DNA of 64,000 nt, from NCBI GenBank assembly GCA_012270795.1, contig JAAXHO010000164.1, positions 1-64,000 on the forward strand, read 5' to 3'. This document shows positions 26,175 to 35,555 of the stretch, in pieces. The notes beneath the pieces were generated by a model that saw nothing but the letters and a program-made list of their open reading frames with translations, was not told the DNA's origin and ran no database searches. Origin of the DNA: Candidatus Poribacteria bacterium. Lineage in GTDB: Bacteria > Poribacteria > WGA-4E > WGA-3G. A program made the position numbers and the translations under genes. Position 1 is the first letter of the stretch, and every line of letters begins with the position of its first letter.

Positions 26175-29100
26175 TTACTCCTGTATGTTTTGTTCCATTT
26201 GTTTCAAAACATTCTCTAACAGATTTAGGTTGTTTCCAAATTCCGCCCAATTACCGTCCCTCCGTGCAGAATTCGCATTATTAATGTAAGTGCTCGCTTG
26301 TTTAATTAACTCTTCTTGTGTTGATGTAGCGGTTTCAGGGATTTCAGTTGTGTCAGGAGTACCATCTGTTACATTTGTGGGTGCAGTTTGTCCCCCTAAA
26401 TTTTTGATAAACATTTCTCTGAGTGCGTCATCAAGTGTTTCACCCCAGACAATATCAGGATTCTCGTTGTCAACTTCTTTATAGCCTACTACAACACGTC
26501 GAAGTTGAGGGATTGCAGTCTCCTCGTCTTCAGATTGGATATAAATAGGTTCAACGTACAACAAAGAGTTTTTCATAGGTAAGATCAAGAGGTTACCGCG
26601 AAGTACACGCGTGCCTTGCTGATTCCATAAGCTGATTTGCCCTGAGATATCAGGTTCTTGACTGATGAAGTTTTCAACTTGCATGGGCCCTGGAATTAAT
26701 TTTTGCTTTGGGAATCTATATACAAGGATTTTCCCGTATTGGGGTAAATCACAACGTGCCCCGAGCCATGCGATAAGATTTTGTTTGTTCCGGGCAGTAA
26801 ACGGTAGCATCAGCATGAATTCAGATTTTTCTTCTCCTGGGAGTTTAAGTATAACGTAGTAAGGTTCAACGGGTTGGATATTACTACGTGTTGTTTTTTC
26901 GTCTACTCTCTGCGGGGCGAGTGGGTTTGTTGGCTGGGATGTAGCAGCCTGTCTGTTTTGTATCTCTGTGTTATCATACAATTCTTTTCCGATTTCCCAC
27001 TGGTCTTCCCCCGCATAAAAAGTAACGGGGTCTCTCATGTGGTAATCTTGATAGACGCGGGACTGTATGAGAAACAACGTTGTAGGGTAGCGGATGTGTG
27101 CTTGTAAATCAGCAGGCATCTCGTTGAACGATTTAAATAGATCAGGAAATATTTTGCGATAACATTCAGCGATAGGGTCCTGTTCTTGTTCAATTAGGTA
27201 GAAATCAACAGTACCGTGGTATGCATCAATAACGACTTTTACAGAATTTCGAATATAATTTCCCCATGGTGCCCCATCCCGTTGATTAACTGTCCCCTGT
27301 TGTCTACTTCTTTCAATAAATTTTTCCATTGAAAGAGAGTAAGGATACCTGTGTGTGATGGTGTATGCATCAAGCATCCAAACGAGTCTATTGTTATGTA
27401 TAACGACATAAGGGTCTTTATCGTATCGTAGGAAAGGCGCGATTTTTTGCACCCGTTTTCTGATATTTCGATTATAAAGCACTTTACTTATAGCTTTATT
27501 TTTATCATCAGGTGTGAAATCTTTGTTTATTTCTCCGGGTAAAATAAATTTGATTTCGTTGTTAAACTTGAACATGTAGACCAGTTTTCTCCAGAACGAA
27601 GACAGTTCAACCCCTCCTTTGCCTTGATATGCGTAGACAGCGAACTGTTGCCCCTCTATAGGATAGTCGAATTCCAGTTTTGAGGATTCATTATTTACCC
27701 GGTTAGGATGAACAATTACATATCTATCTGTCCGTTCTCCGTAGTAAATTCGTGGTCCGGGATCGGTATTAAACCTATGTGTCCATTGAGGGTGATACTT
27801 TATAAAATCTCTGACGTACATATTTGGGCTGCCCTCATCAATTTCGTTGACAGGACTCACAACTGCCCCGTATCCGTGTGTATAAGTATAGGTCTGCTTG
27901 AACCAATCATTCTTTACAGAGGGGGGTAGTTCATTAATGTTAAGTTCGCGTGCGGAGAGCATCACTTGCTGTATATCGTCATTGACGACATATCTGTCGA
28001 TATCAACATCGAAGAAGTCGTATTGTGAACGTAGTTCCTGGAGTTCTCTGAATGTTCTTCTTAGAGGCCGCCAATCCCAAAGTCGGATACTATTGATAAC
28101 AGGTTCGTTATCTGAACTTTTTATTTCATCATAGGAGAGTTCCTCTGTAACCGGATATTCTTGTTCAGTAATTGTACTGCTTTCTAAGTCATAGGCATGA
28201 AGAGTAGATGTGATGTTATAGTTGATATATTGCTGTTCTAAGACCTGTTTGTTGGGTTCAACTCGATATGTTTGAATAAGTCTTGGATAAAATTGCCCAA
28301 TTAGGCCTGCGACAATAAAAATTGCGAATCCTGCAAATGCATATACATTCTTACGTATGAAGATATTTGCGATAAACACGGCTGCACACAGAACGGTGAT
28401 AACCAACATGATCCATAGAACGGGTAGTCTTGCGTTTATTGCTGCATATCCGCCACCACCGCGAACGATATCGTTTGATGCATACAATAGGTCAAACATT
28501 GCAAAGCGATAGTTCCAAGCTCGGAAAAGCAGCGTTAACCCAACGAGTGTGAACAGATGTGCTTTCACACCAAAGGGGGGTCGGAATTTTAGTTGATTTG
28601 TTTCGCCTGTAATCAATCCGTGGAAAAAGTATATGACAAGTGCAAAAAATGTAACTAAAAGAAAAACGCCAAATAATGTGCCTATGACATATCGTTCCAT
28701 AGGCATTTTGAAGACATAGTAACAAACGCTTTTGTCAAAAATTGGGTCACGTGCGACAGATTTGAAGTATGCTTTTTGTCCGCTTTCTATCTGGATATCT
28801 TGATTGAGTCTAAGTCCGATAGGGATTTTTACAATCTCGTTTCCTTGTTCGATTTCTTCTGTGATGACAGCATCAACGTTTGCGGTGATTGGATCGTTAG
28901 TGTCTATGTGAACACTGACCTCATCCCCTACTTGTATCTTTTTTGCTTTAAGTTCAAAAGTTGGAACGGTGATTTCGTTTGAATTCAAATTCTGTTGAAC
29001 TTCAATAGGAGTGGCAGATTGAAAGTTCAGGTTTTCAGCGTGTGTGTACCGTAAAAAGGTTTCCCACCGGTCTGTTGCGGAGTACCCCATCAAGATACTG

Positions 29101-29438
29101 AATAAGACAGCAAGGATTGTGAGTCCTCCGTAAATCATTTTTCGCGTGTTTGTTTCTCCGCCCGTAAATTCTGTCCCTCCCATAAATGCGGGACTAAGTT
29201 GTGCAGGTGTAAGTTTAGAAATAATATAGAGGTTTACCAACAGAATTACGAGATATGCGACACCAACAATTACCCCAATAACGATTTTTGTTGTTAGGAT
29301 TTTCGTGTAAATGTTGAGATAATCCATCATCCCGAACCATAGGAAATCAGGAAATATATTGATCCATGCTGCAATTGCCCCGCCAAGAATTGCTAATATC
29401 CCAATTATGATAATAAACCGTTTAACCCTTGTTTCCAT
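26175..29438 (-). CDS. UPF0182 family membrane protein
   Basis: 1087 residues. The N-terminal third has about seven transmembrane helices (IIIIGILAILGGAIAAWI, IGVIVGVAYLVILLVNLYI, MIYGGLTILAVLFSIL, YVIGTLFGVFLLVTFFALVI, AHLFTLVGLTLLFRAW and others). A large soluble domain follows with family features such as YTYTHGYGAVVSPVNE, GPRIYYGE, RYPTTLFLIQSRVYQDYHM and FMLMLPFTARNKQNL, then a short Thr/Pro-rich linker and a coiled C-terminal segment. UPF0182 (COG1615) is widespread without a firm function. A good AAGGAG site precedes the ATG. Confidence 0.93.
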   Translation of the reverse strand: METRVKRFIIIIGILAILGGAIAAWINIFPDFLWFGMMDYLNIYTKILTTKIVIGVIVGVAYLVILLVNLYIISKLTPAQLSPAFMGGTEFTGGETNTRKMIYGGLTILAVLFSILMGYSATDRWETFLRYTHAENLNFQSATPIEVQQNLNSNEITVPTFELKAKKIQVGDEVSVHIDTNDPITANVDAVITEEIEQGNEIVKIPIGLRLNQDIQIESGQKAYFKSVARDPIFDKSVCYYVFKMPMERYVIGTLFGVFLLVTFFALVIYFFHGLITGETNQLKFRPPFGVKAHLFTLVGLTLLFRAWNYRFAMFDLLYASNDIVRGGGGYAAINARLPVLWIMLVITVLCAAVFIANIFIRKNVYAFAGFAIFIVAGLIGQFYPRLIQTYRVEPNKQVLEQQYINYNITSTLHAYDLESSTITEQEYPVTEELSYDEIKSSDNEPVINSIRLWDWRPLRRTFRELQELRSQYDFFDVDIDRYVVNDDIQQVMLSARELNINELPPSVKNDWFKQTYTYTHGYGAVVSPVNEIDEGSPNMYVRDFIKYHPQWTHRFNTDPGPRIYYGERTDRYVIVHPNRVNNESSKLEFDYPIEGQQFAVYAYQGKGGVELSSFWRKLVYMFKFNNEIKFILPGEINKDFTPDDKNKAISKVLYNRNIRKRVQKIAPFLRYDKDPYVVIHNNRLVWMLDAYTITHRYPYSLSMEKFIERSRQQGTVNQRDGAPWGNYIRNSVKVVIDAYHGTVDFYLIEQEQDPIAECYRKIFPDLFKSFNEMPADLQAHIRYPTTLFLIQSRVYQDYHMRDPVTFYAGEDQWEIGKELYDNTEIQNRQAATSQPTNPLAPQRVDEKTTRSNIQPVEPYYVILKLPGEEKSEFMLMLPFTARNKQNLIAWLGARCDLPQYGKILVYRFPKQKLIPGPMQVENFISQEPDISGQISLWNQQGTRVLRGNLLILPMKNSLLYVEPIYIQSEDEETAIPQLRRVVVGYKEVDNENPDIVWGETLDDALREMFIKNLGGQTAPTNVTDGTPDTTEIPETATSTQEELIKQASTYINNANSARRDGNWAEFGNNLNLLENVLKQMEQNIQE

Positions 29439-29542
29439 ATTGTCTCCTTCTTTTTATTTTACATTGTGTCCATTATACAGAAAACTGCAAATAATAGATA
29501 TATATTTTTCGGTGTGATAATGTTGATTTTATCAAGATCAAT

Positions 29543-29588
29543 TGTCTGAACCAGGATTTACAGGATTATCAGATTTACAAGATTATCT
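29543..29588. repeat. TGTCTGAACCAGGATTTACAGGATT-type interspersed repeat
   Basis: A copy of the short repeat that also forms both arms of the inverted repeat at 41601-41794. No coding potential. The rest of 29439-29690 is AT-rich; a TATAAT upstream of UPF0182 is the only other signal seen. Confidence 0.65.
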
Positions 29589-29774
29589 TATCAAGGTTTT
29601 TTGAAACAAAATTGAACTAAACCTTAGTCTGGTGGGTTGATTGAAGATAACTCTATCTGTTTCAATTCTGTATGGCACAGTTGTTCTCATGTCATAGTAC
29701 CCACAGCGTAAACGCTGGGGCTTGTGCTTCCTCGCGGATAGCCAATCTGAGCTACGTCTTACATCTGCTCCACT

Positions 29775-30899
29775 TTAGGCAGCTAAGCCTGCCTGTTTGA
29801 TATTGATAGCTGCGTTTATGTCTCTATCGTATTCAGTCTTGCACGTAGGACATATCCAGTGTCTATCTGAAAGCGTTAGGTTATTGTTTTTGTGTCCACA
29901 GTGGCTACAAGGTTTTGTTGTAGATGTCCATTGTCCGATTAGTATGAAAGATTTATCATGTTTTGCACACTTGAAATCCAAGCATTGAATGAACTGATAA
30001 AAAGCGAGATCACTGACTTTGCGTCCCCAGAGGCGTTTCATGCCATCTATATTGAGGGTTTCAAAGCACAAAGTATCAAAACGGCTACAAAGGTCTGTGG
30101 CAAGTTTCCAGTGCCAATCTTCGCGTTGTCTTGCTATCTTTCTATACTGCCGAGACAAAGCACGTTTGGCACGATACCAGTTGCCAGAACCTTTTATCTT
30201 GCGCCTCAAACTTTTGTTCAATGTTCTCAACTTGTTCAAGGACTTTTTCAAAAACTGCGGAGACACAAGCTTTTCACCATCAGAAGAAGTGAGGAATGTT
30301 TTCATACCGAAATCAAAGCCAGCACTCTTACCCGTCTTGGCAAATGGTTTCGGTGTGTTGACGTTATCACAGGAAAAGCATATCCAATAATCGCCACACC
30401 TGTCACGCTTGATGGTGATTGTCTTGATGTCACCTACGATTTCACGATGCTTATGGAAAGAGAACCATGTATTTATACAATTGATCTGGACAATTGATCT
30501 GGATACGGTTCCCTTCAAGTTTGTAACCTGCTTGCGTAAAGGTCATAGAGTTGTATTTATGTTGCGGTTTGATCTTCGGTCTGCCGACCTTCTTCGTCGT
30601 TTGCCCTGCTTTGCGGTCTTCATGTTTCTGAAAAACGCATCGTAGGCTTTACCCATACGCAATACAACATCTTGAACAACCTGACTCGGTAGGTGTTTCC
30701 AATGCGGTTTCGTCCGTTTCTTCAACTTCGCAACATGGGCGTTCATTCTATAAGCAGATATATTTTTCTTATAGCGGCGGTAATAACGCTTCTGCAAACG
30801 CATAATATGCACATGGATCTTGTGCATGTCGTCAAGCATATTACCAAGTTTGATCGTGTTAGATTGATGTTGTATCTTGTATTTATATGTTTTTCTCAT
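29775..30899 (-). pseudogene. tnpB: RNA-guided endonuclease TnpB/OrfB, frameshifted
   Basis: The N-terminal part (MRKTYKYKIQHQSNTIKL..., 30543-30899) and the C-terminal RuvC/zinc-finger part (29775-30518) are in different frames. The missing middle (GRPKIKPQHKYNSMTFTQAG, GYKLEGNRIQIN) is readable in the third frame, so at least two frameshifts exist. One is explained by a 13-bp tandem duplication at 30478-30503. RuvC residues remain: AGFDFGMKTF (Asp), CFETLNIDGM (Glu), YDRDINAA (Asp), and the Cys4 finger CSHCGH...CPTC. Catalytic parts are intact but the gene cannot make a full protein as sequenced. Confidence 0.9.
30478..30503. repeat. 13-bp tandem duplication inside tnpB
   Basis: CAATTGATCTGGA occurs twice in direct succession. 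Thirteen bases shift the frame by one. Removing one copy joins GYKLEGNRIQIN to NCINTWFSFHKHRE in the RuvC frame. Confidence 0.9.
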
Positions 30900-30943
30900 G
30901 ATATACCGTCTCGGTGAAGAACCCGTTTCTCGTTGATAGCGAT

Positions 30944-30984
30944 GTGGTAGATACTATCAATATCTACCACTGAAACGGTAGATA
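30944..30984 (-). promoter_or_regulatory. Alternative hairpins in the tnpB leader
   Basis: Three segments on the minus strand: TATCTACC (30977-30984), GGTAGATA within the right arm, and TATCTACC within the left arm. The outer palindrome GTGGTAGATA-N7-TATCTACCAC has a 10-bp perfect stem. The middle segment can pair with either flank, so two mutually exclusive stems are possible, right after the promoter. It may be an operator, attenuator or the left-end hairpin of the element. Confidence 0.5.
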
Positions 30985-30985
30985 G

Positions 30986-31014
30986 AGTATATCCTGATTT
31001 ATTCTCAATGTAAA
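30986..31014 (-). promoter_or_regulatory. Promoter of tnpB
   Basis: Minus-strand TTTACA (31009-31014), 17-nt spacer, TATACT (30986-30991), about 90 nt upstream of the tnpB start codon. Confidence 0.6.
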
Positions 31015-31086
31015 GTTTTTTTGGCACATAAACCGCTGAGCCGTCTACATCCCGCAAACTAAAGCATGGGGATTTGACGGAAGGTA

Positions 31087-33999
31087 TTAAAATGCTTGTC
31101 CTAATCCGAAATGGTATTTGACACCGGGTTTTATACTTCTCAGATCAGTATGTCGTGCCGCGGCGAAGTCTAAAGAAAACACACCGAGTCGTAATCTGAG
31201 ACCGAGACCGATAGAACCTTTTAAGTCATTGAGGCGTAACCTTAAGCCGTCGCGTTCAACCATCTGATATGGGTTGTCAGGGCCGTATACCAAATCTGAC
31301 CATGTTCCACCAAAATCAGCAAAGATCAATCCGCCGATTCCACCGATTGACCATCGTATTGGCCAACCGAAATACAGGACATCTATAAACGGAATGCGTA
31401 ATTCTATATTGAACAGACCGACTCTTGATCCGACAAGGTCTTCGTAATTATATCCTCTGAGGGTATCAATTCCTCCCAGATAGAATAGGGACCTATCACG
31501 TCCAAAACTCCCCCCAAGTAATAGTCGTGTAGCGATTGTGCTGCGTCTTCCCAAACCGATGTAGTTTCTATAATCAAAAACAGTATTCGTAAGAGACAAC
31601 TGGCTTCCGAGCGTGGGTATTGCTTGCTCAACTTCCAAGCGATAGCGTGAACCGCTGTAGGGTGCCCATTCTCTCCACATAGTATTATCGCCGACTAAAG
31701 CAATAGAACCGAGAGAAAGTCGTCCTCGTTCATCAAAATCGTAAGGTTGACTTGTCTGATAGTTATATGTTAAGGGTTTTGAATATAGTGAATACTGCAA
31801 ATCTAATCGAAGGTATCTATTAAATGGATAACTCAAGTATCCACCGATGCCAGTGACCCGTTGCAATACGCCGCGTTGATTGCGTACAGAACCGAGTAAA
31901 TGATATTGATGATAGTTATAGACGACAGCACCGATGTCGGCGCGATGTGTCAAAAATCCGTATTGTGCTATGAAATCTGGGAGTAGGTACCCCCCGGTTT
32001 GATTTATTACACTGACTCCAACGCGATGATTTCCGAGCATATCGCTTGCGCTCAGTTGTATTTGGCTTCGGAGCAGTCCATCCGCACCGTAACTGAATTC
32101 AGGGAAAATAGCGTCTAAACGAAAAGAGGAACGTGTGCTATATTTTCGTCTTGCGATTCTAAGTTTTGGTTCAACAATCTCAGACTCTAGGAGAATAGGT
32201 TCTGGTTCTGATTCCACGTTTTGTAATTCTATTTTCTCATCAAGAATACTTTCAGATTCCATTACACAGATATCATACTTCCCATTATCGTAGGCACTAA
32301 ATAGTAGCCGTTTTTCGTCTGGTGAAAAACTTGGGTTGAAACATCCTGTAATAAGGTTTGTTAGGCGTGTCAATTGCCTCTCGTTTACATTGAGTTTGTA
32401 TGCGTCAAACACACCGTTTCGGTCATCACTGAATAGGACAGTTTCGCCATCTTTCAACCATTTTGGACTGATTGCATTTGATTGATTGCCAGTGATTGTT
32501 TGCTCAGTTTGTTTATCCAAGTCGATGAGGACAAGTCTATTTTTCCGTTCTCTTTCCGATGCATAAATGATCGCATTTCTGTCTGGATGCCAAGATGGGT
32601 GTGAATCGTTAAAGGGGTCTCTGGTCAATCTGTTTATTTTTTGTGTTTCTAAATCAATAATGTATAGGTCTGTTTGCCCATCATTTAATGCGGAGAAGAC
32701 GACGCGTTTGCCCGTACCATCATAATTAGGTGAAGTGACAGCATCAAAATCAAGTTTTAGGTAATGCGTGAGTTTGTGTGTAAGTATATTTACTTGAAAG
32801 AGGTAATTTGTATCGTGGTGTTTCCCTATGAATGCGATATGGTCACCGTCCGGAGTCCAGGTAAGACTTTGGTCGAAACCGGTGGAATCGGTTCTGATTT
32901 CTTCATATTTATCTCGGAAAAAGCGTTTTGTTATTCGGTCGAGTTGTTTTCCTGTTTTAGCAGACATAAGGACAATTTCTAAGAAACCCTCATTTGCCGT
33001 GATATAAGCGACAATATCTCCACTGGGTGACCATACAGGTTTGATGTTGTGAGAGAATCGTACTTGTTCAGTAAGTTTCTTTGCAGCGATATATGGTAGT
33101 TCTTTATCTTCAATGAGTGGCCAGTATCGCTTTCGGACCATCTGGCTGAAACCTATATTAAACTCTTTCAGACTGACACCGAGTACGTTTCTAAAGACGT
33201 GGTCTAAATTCTTTGTTCGGCTTTGGCGTAACCCCTGCAGGATTTCAGCGATTTTTTCACGGCCATAAGTCTCAACAAGGTATGCAACGGCTATCTGTCC
33301 GATTTTATATCCGATGTAAGGTGAACTGAGTCTATTAAAGTTTTGTAATTCAGTTAGAGGCAAAAGATTGTTGTTTATACTTGCATCTCTAAGGACCATT
33401 TCTCCGATTGCGTCATTGTCTTCGGCAAAATAATCCGCCATGCCTTCAATAAACCAGATGGGTGGGGAATATAAGAATTCACCACTATATATGCTGGCAT
33501 GCGGTTTTTGATAGAGTATATCATACTGAAAGATGTGGATGAGTTCATGAGAAATTACCTCTCGAAATGCTTCCATTGATCCGGTAAATGGGATAACAAT
33601 TCGGTGTTTAAAGATCTCAGCAAACCCACCGATGCCTTCATGCAGCTCTTGTAATATTACATTGGTTTCCTGAAAATCTTTATGTGATTTATATAGGATT
33701 AGAGGGGTTCTCCCTTCAAGTTCGTGTTGAAGGTCTTCGCTATGTTTATCATAAGCATCTTCAGCGATTGCTGCCATGATTGGTACGAGTTTCGCAGCAC
33801 TTGGGTAGTAGTGTATATCAAAGTGTTCAGTGCGATGTATATGCCAGTCAAAACGTTGTGCTGTAATTTTATTTTTTCCAAAGCCTTGAGCAAAGACGTT
33901 TGATGAGATGAACATTGTTATACCAAGACAGAGGAAAAGTTGCGCGATTTTATTGCGGATGAATGTATCTGCTTTTGAGTGTTTTTCTCTATTTTTCAT
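31087..33999 (-). CDS. Secreted MA-like metalloprotease / beta-propeller / outer-membrane barrel fusion
   Basis: About 970 residues. Signal peptide (IAQLFLCLGITMFISSNVFA). A gluzincin-type protease domain with HELIH (about 151-155) and downstream Glu in WFIEGMADYF. Then PD40/TolB-like propeller repeats (PVWSPSGDIVAY, LTWTPDGDHIAF, PSWHPDRNAIIY, PSFSPDEKRLLF). The C-terminal third is Omp85/BamA-like, with GIDTLRGYNYEDLVGSR (RGY motif) and a terminal strand ending in Phe. I start at ATG 33999 (MKNREKH, GAGAAA upstream) rather than the TTG in the track. Likely anchored in the outer membrane; which face carries the protease is not certain. Confidence 0.85.
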   Translation of the reverse strand: MKNREKHSKADTFIRNKIAQLFLCLGITMFISSNVFAQGFGKNKITAQRFDWHIHRTEHFDIHYYPSAAKLVPIMAAIAEDAYDKHSEDLQHELEGRTPLILYKSHKDFQETNVILQELHEGIGGFAEIFKHRIVIPFTGSMEAFREVISHELIHIFQYDILYQKPHASIYSGEFLYSPPIWFIEGMADYFAEDNDAIGEMVLRDASINNNLLPLTELQNFNRLSSPYIGYKIGQIAVAYLVETYGREKIAEILQGLRQSRTKNLDHVFRNVLGVSLKEFNIGFSQMVRKRYWPLIEDKELPYIAAKKLTEQVRFSHNIKPVWSPSGDIVAYITANEGFLEIVLMSAKTGKQLDRITKRFFRDKYEEIRTDSTGFDQSLTWTPDGDHIAFIGKHHDTNYLFQVNILTHKLTHYLKLDFDAVTSPNYDGTGKRVVFSALNDGQTDLYIIDLETQKINRLTRDPFNDSHPSWHPDRNAIIYASERERKNRLVLIDLDKQTEQTITGNQSNAISPKWLKDGETVLFSDDRNGVFDAYKLNVNERQLTRLTNLITGCFNPSFSPDEKRLLFSAYDNGKYDICVMESESILDEKIELQNVESEPEPILLESEIVEPKLRIARRKYSTRSSFRLDAIFPEFSYGADGLLRSQIQLSASDMLGNHRVGVSVINQTGGYLLPDFIAQYGFLTHRADIGAVVYNYHQYHLLGSVRNQRGVLQRVTGIGGYLSYPFNRYLRLDLQYSLYSKPLTYNYQTSQPYDFDERGRLSLGSIALVGDNTMWREWAPYSGSRYRLEVEQAIPTLGSQLSLTNTVFDYRNYIGLGRRSTIATRLLLGGSFGRDRSLFYLGGIDTLRGYNYEDLVGSRVGLFNIELRIPFIDVLYFGWPIRWSIGGIGGLIFADFGGTWSDLVYGPDNPYQMVERDGLRLRLNDLKGSIGLGLRLRLGVFSLDFAAARHTDLRSIKPGVKYHFGLGQAF

Positions 34000-34069
34000 C
34001 GGTTTTTCTCTGTGTAAATAATTTGATTGCAATTATTCTTCAGAATATCGCGTGTTTTTTGTGTGTAAT

Positions 34070-34846
34070 TTATCTCATCAGGAATCGGTCTTCTTGTTCG
34101 TAGTGTGGTGAGATTTGTCTTGCAAAATCGGTAACAGCGCGTTTACTCAGTTCTCGCATAGTTGTCTGCTGGGGTGCCATCTGTGAAAAGACAAAAGAGC
34201 CGATATTGTGTGCTTCAGCGGAACTTTGTCTATATGCTTCATCCCAGATAATTTTCTGAGTATCAACATCAATAATCATGACACGTAGCGAAAGCAGATA
34301 TGTTTTCTGCATATAATCCTGATAATCCATAATATAACGTTGTTGTTGAGGGGAATAGCGTTCACCGTAATAGCGTCTTGGTCGCGTATCCGTATAAAAG
34401 CGGTAGCTTCCGACGATCACACCTTTCACCTCAAAGTATTTTCCTAACTCACTCAACCGTTCTGTATCCGTAAGCCAGTCATCTTCTATCACTTCACCTG
34501 TCATGATACGATCTGTTTCCTGTTTGTTCACAACCTCAAAATGTTTTTGCCTACCTAAGACGCTTCTGAGTATTTGAGCGATCTCTGGTCCTATATCAGC
34601 TGGGAGTTCATCTAATTTCTTTGTGTTCTTGTCACTAACAAAAGGGAGCACTGCAAAATTTGAATATGTATTTATGTCAATTTCGGATTGAACTTTTATG
34701 TTAATAGGTACACGTGCAAACTTTTTTCCACAAGAGAATAGAGTGAATGAGAACAACAAGATGAAACAGGTTGGCATTAACTTAATCAGCAGTTGCAACA
34801 CTTGCTGAAATCGTTGTGAAAATGGGAAATGTTGTTTTTTCAACAT
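34070..34846 (-). CDS. CsgG/TolB_N-like lipoprotein
   Basis: 258 residues. Signal peptide with lipobox (LLFSFTLFSCG). The body has the pattern FAVLPFVSD...DIGPEIAQILRSVLGRQKHFEVVNKQETDRIM, followed by GVIVGSYRF and LRVMIIDVDTQKIIWDEAY, as in CsgG-like and related penicillin-binding-protein activator lipoproteins. The ORF track extends to 35134, but that part overlaps the TPR gene in another frame; ATG 34846 lies 4 bp after the TPR stop. Probably one operon of envelope genes. Confidence 0.82.
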   Translation of the reverse strand: MLKKQHFPFSQRFQQVLQLLIKLMPTCFILLFSFTLFSCGKKFARVPINIKVQSEIDINTYSNFAVLPFVSDKNTKKLDELPADIGPEIAQILRSVLGRQKHFEVVNKQETDRIMTGEVIEDDWLTDTERLSELGKYFEVKGVIVGSYRFYTDTRPRRYYGERYSPQQQRYIMDYQDYMQKTYLLSLRVMIIDVDTQKIIWDEAYRQSSAEAHNIGSFVFSQMAPQQTTMRELSKRAVTDFARQISPHYEQEDRFLMR

Positions 34847-34850
34847 GGGA

Positions 34851-35261
34851 TTAGTTCCTAATTTTAATGGTTTCTGTTTGTACTTCATCTTTTGGAGCCT
34901 TGTCACTACTTTCTGCACCGCTTCGTCGAATATGCAAGCGACATCTACGATAATTGATACGGAAGTATTTGCTATCGGGATCAAGTTCTGTTGCACGTTG
35001 GTAGGCTGCTTCTGCTTCTTGAATATTGCCCGTTGCCTCATAAGCAACACCGAGGTTGTTATGCGCTGCAGCGTTATCAGGGGCAATAGAGATGATCTGC
35101 TTCCATCGGTAAATTGCTTCATTCCACAACCCAACTTGTGCAGTTTTTATTGCAAACTGATTATATGCTTGTATCTTGGCAGTGTCGTGAGATGCACACC
35201 CAATAAATGTGAACATTACAACAAGAACTGACAATGTAAATATGTTATATATTTTCCTCAT
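34851..35261 (-). CDS. TPR lipoprotein
   Basis: About 136 residues from ATG 35261 (MRKIYNIF); ATG 35273 is possible but overlaps the likely ribosome site (AAGGATG). Lipobox FTFIGC near residue 22, then two or three TPR units (WNEAIYRWKQIISIAPDNAAA, AHNNLGVAYEATGNIQEAEA). Charged C-terminal tail. Four base pairs before the CsgG-like lipoprotein, so likely a paired function at the envelope. Confidence 0.82.
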   Translation of the reverse strand: MRKIYNIFTLSVLVVMFTFIGCASHDTAKIQAYNQFAIKTAQVGLWNEAIYRWKQIISIAPDNAAAHNNLGVAYEATGNIQEAEAAYQRATELDPDSKYFRINYRRCRLHIRRSGAESSDKAPKDEVQTETIKIRN

Positions 35262-35335
35262 GTTGCTACCCATCCTTATATTATCAATTTTACAATGATA
35301 GGGTTTTAGATGTCAAGCAAAAAAGGGTTTTCGTC

Positions 35336-35463
35336 AGAGGCATTCAATTGTCACAAAACATCATTGTTGGAGGGGTTTCTAACCCCGATTTGAAATACAC
35401 AGCAGAAATCGGGGTTAGAAACCCCTCCAACAATGATGTTTTGTGACAATTGAATGCCCTCTG
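35336..35463. repeat. Long near-perfect inverted repeat (56-nt arms)
   Basis: The arms (35336-35391 and 35406-35463) match throughout apart from one inserted C, separated by 14 nt. Each arm includes AATTGTCACAAAACATCATT and GGAGGGGTTTCTAACCCC. It lies between divergent genes and has no ORF. As RNA it would form a very stable hairpin; as DNA it looks like a recent MITE or palindromic duplication. Confidence 0.9.
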
Positions 35464-35555
35464 GGGTTTTCGTTGTTGTTTTAGATTGGCATAAGAATGA
35501 TATTTTGCTATTATGCATGTGTATAATTGAACGATATCAAAGTATGGAGGATTAC

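Larger units (their letters stand above)
29691..31014 (-). mobile_element. Decayed IS200/IS605-type element (tnpB only)
   Basis: The element spans a broken tnpB, an upstream promoter with hairpins, and a downstream hairpin CCCACAGCG-TAAA-CGCTGGGG (29700-29720) that looks like the right end, where the guide RNA (omega RNA/reRNA) terminates. No tnpA is present, so it would depend on a transposase elsewhere. Exact ends are not determined; 29691 and about 31014-31080 are estimates. Confidence 0.6.

Noticed and set aside
29797-30497. Plus-strand ORFs over tnpB
   Set aside because: They are shadows of the minus-strand TnpB reading frames.
34851-35231. Plus-strand 128-aa ORF and the N-terminal extension of the 354-aa minus ORF
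   Set aside because: Both overlap the TPR lipoprotein gene, which has a lipobox and clear TPR motifs; the lipoprotein downstream starts at 34846.
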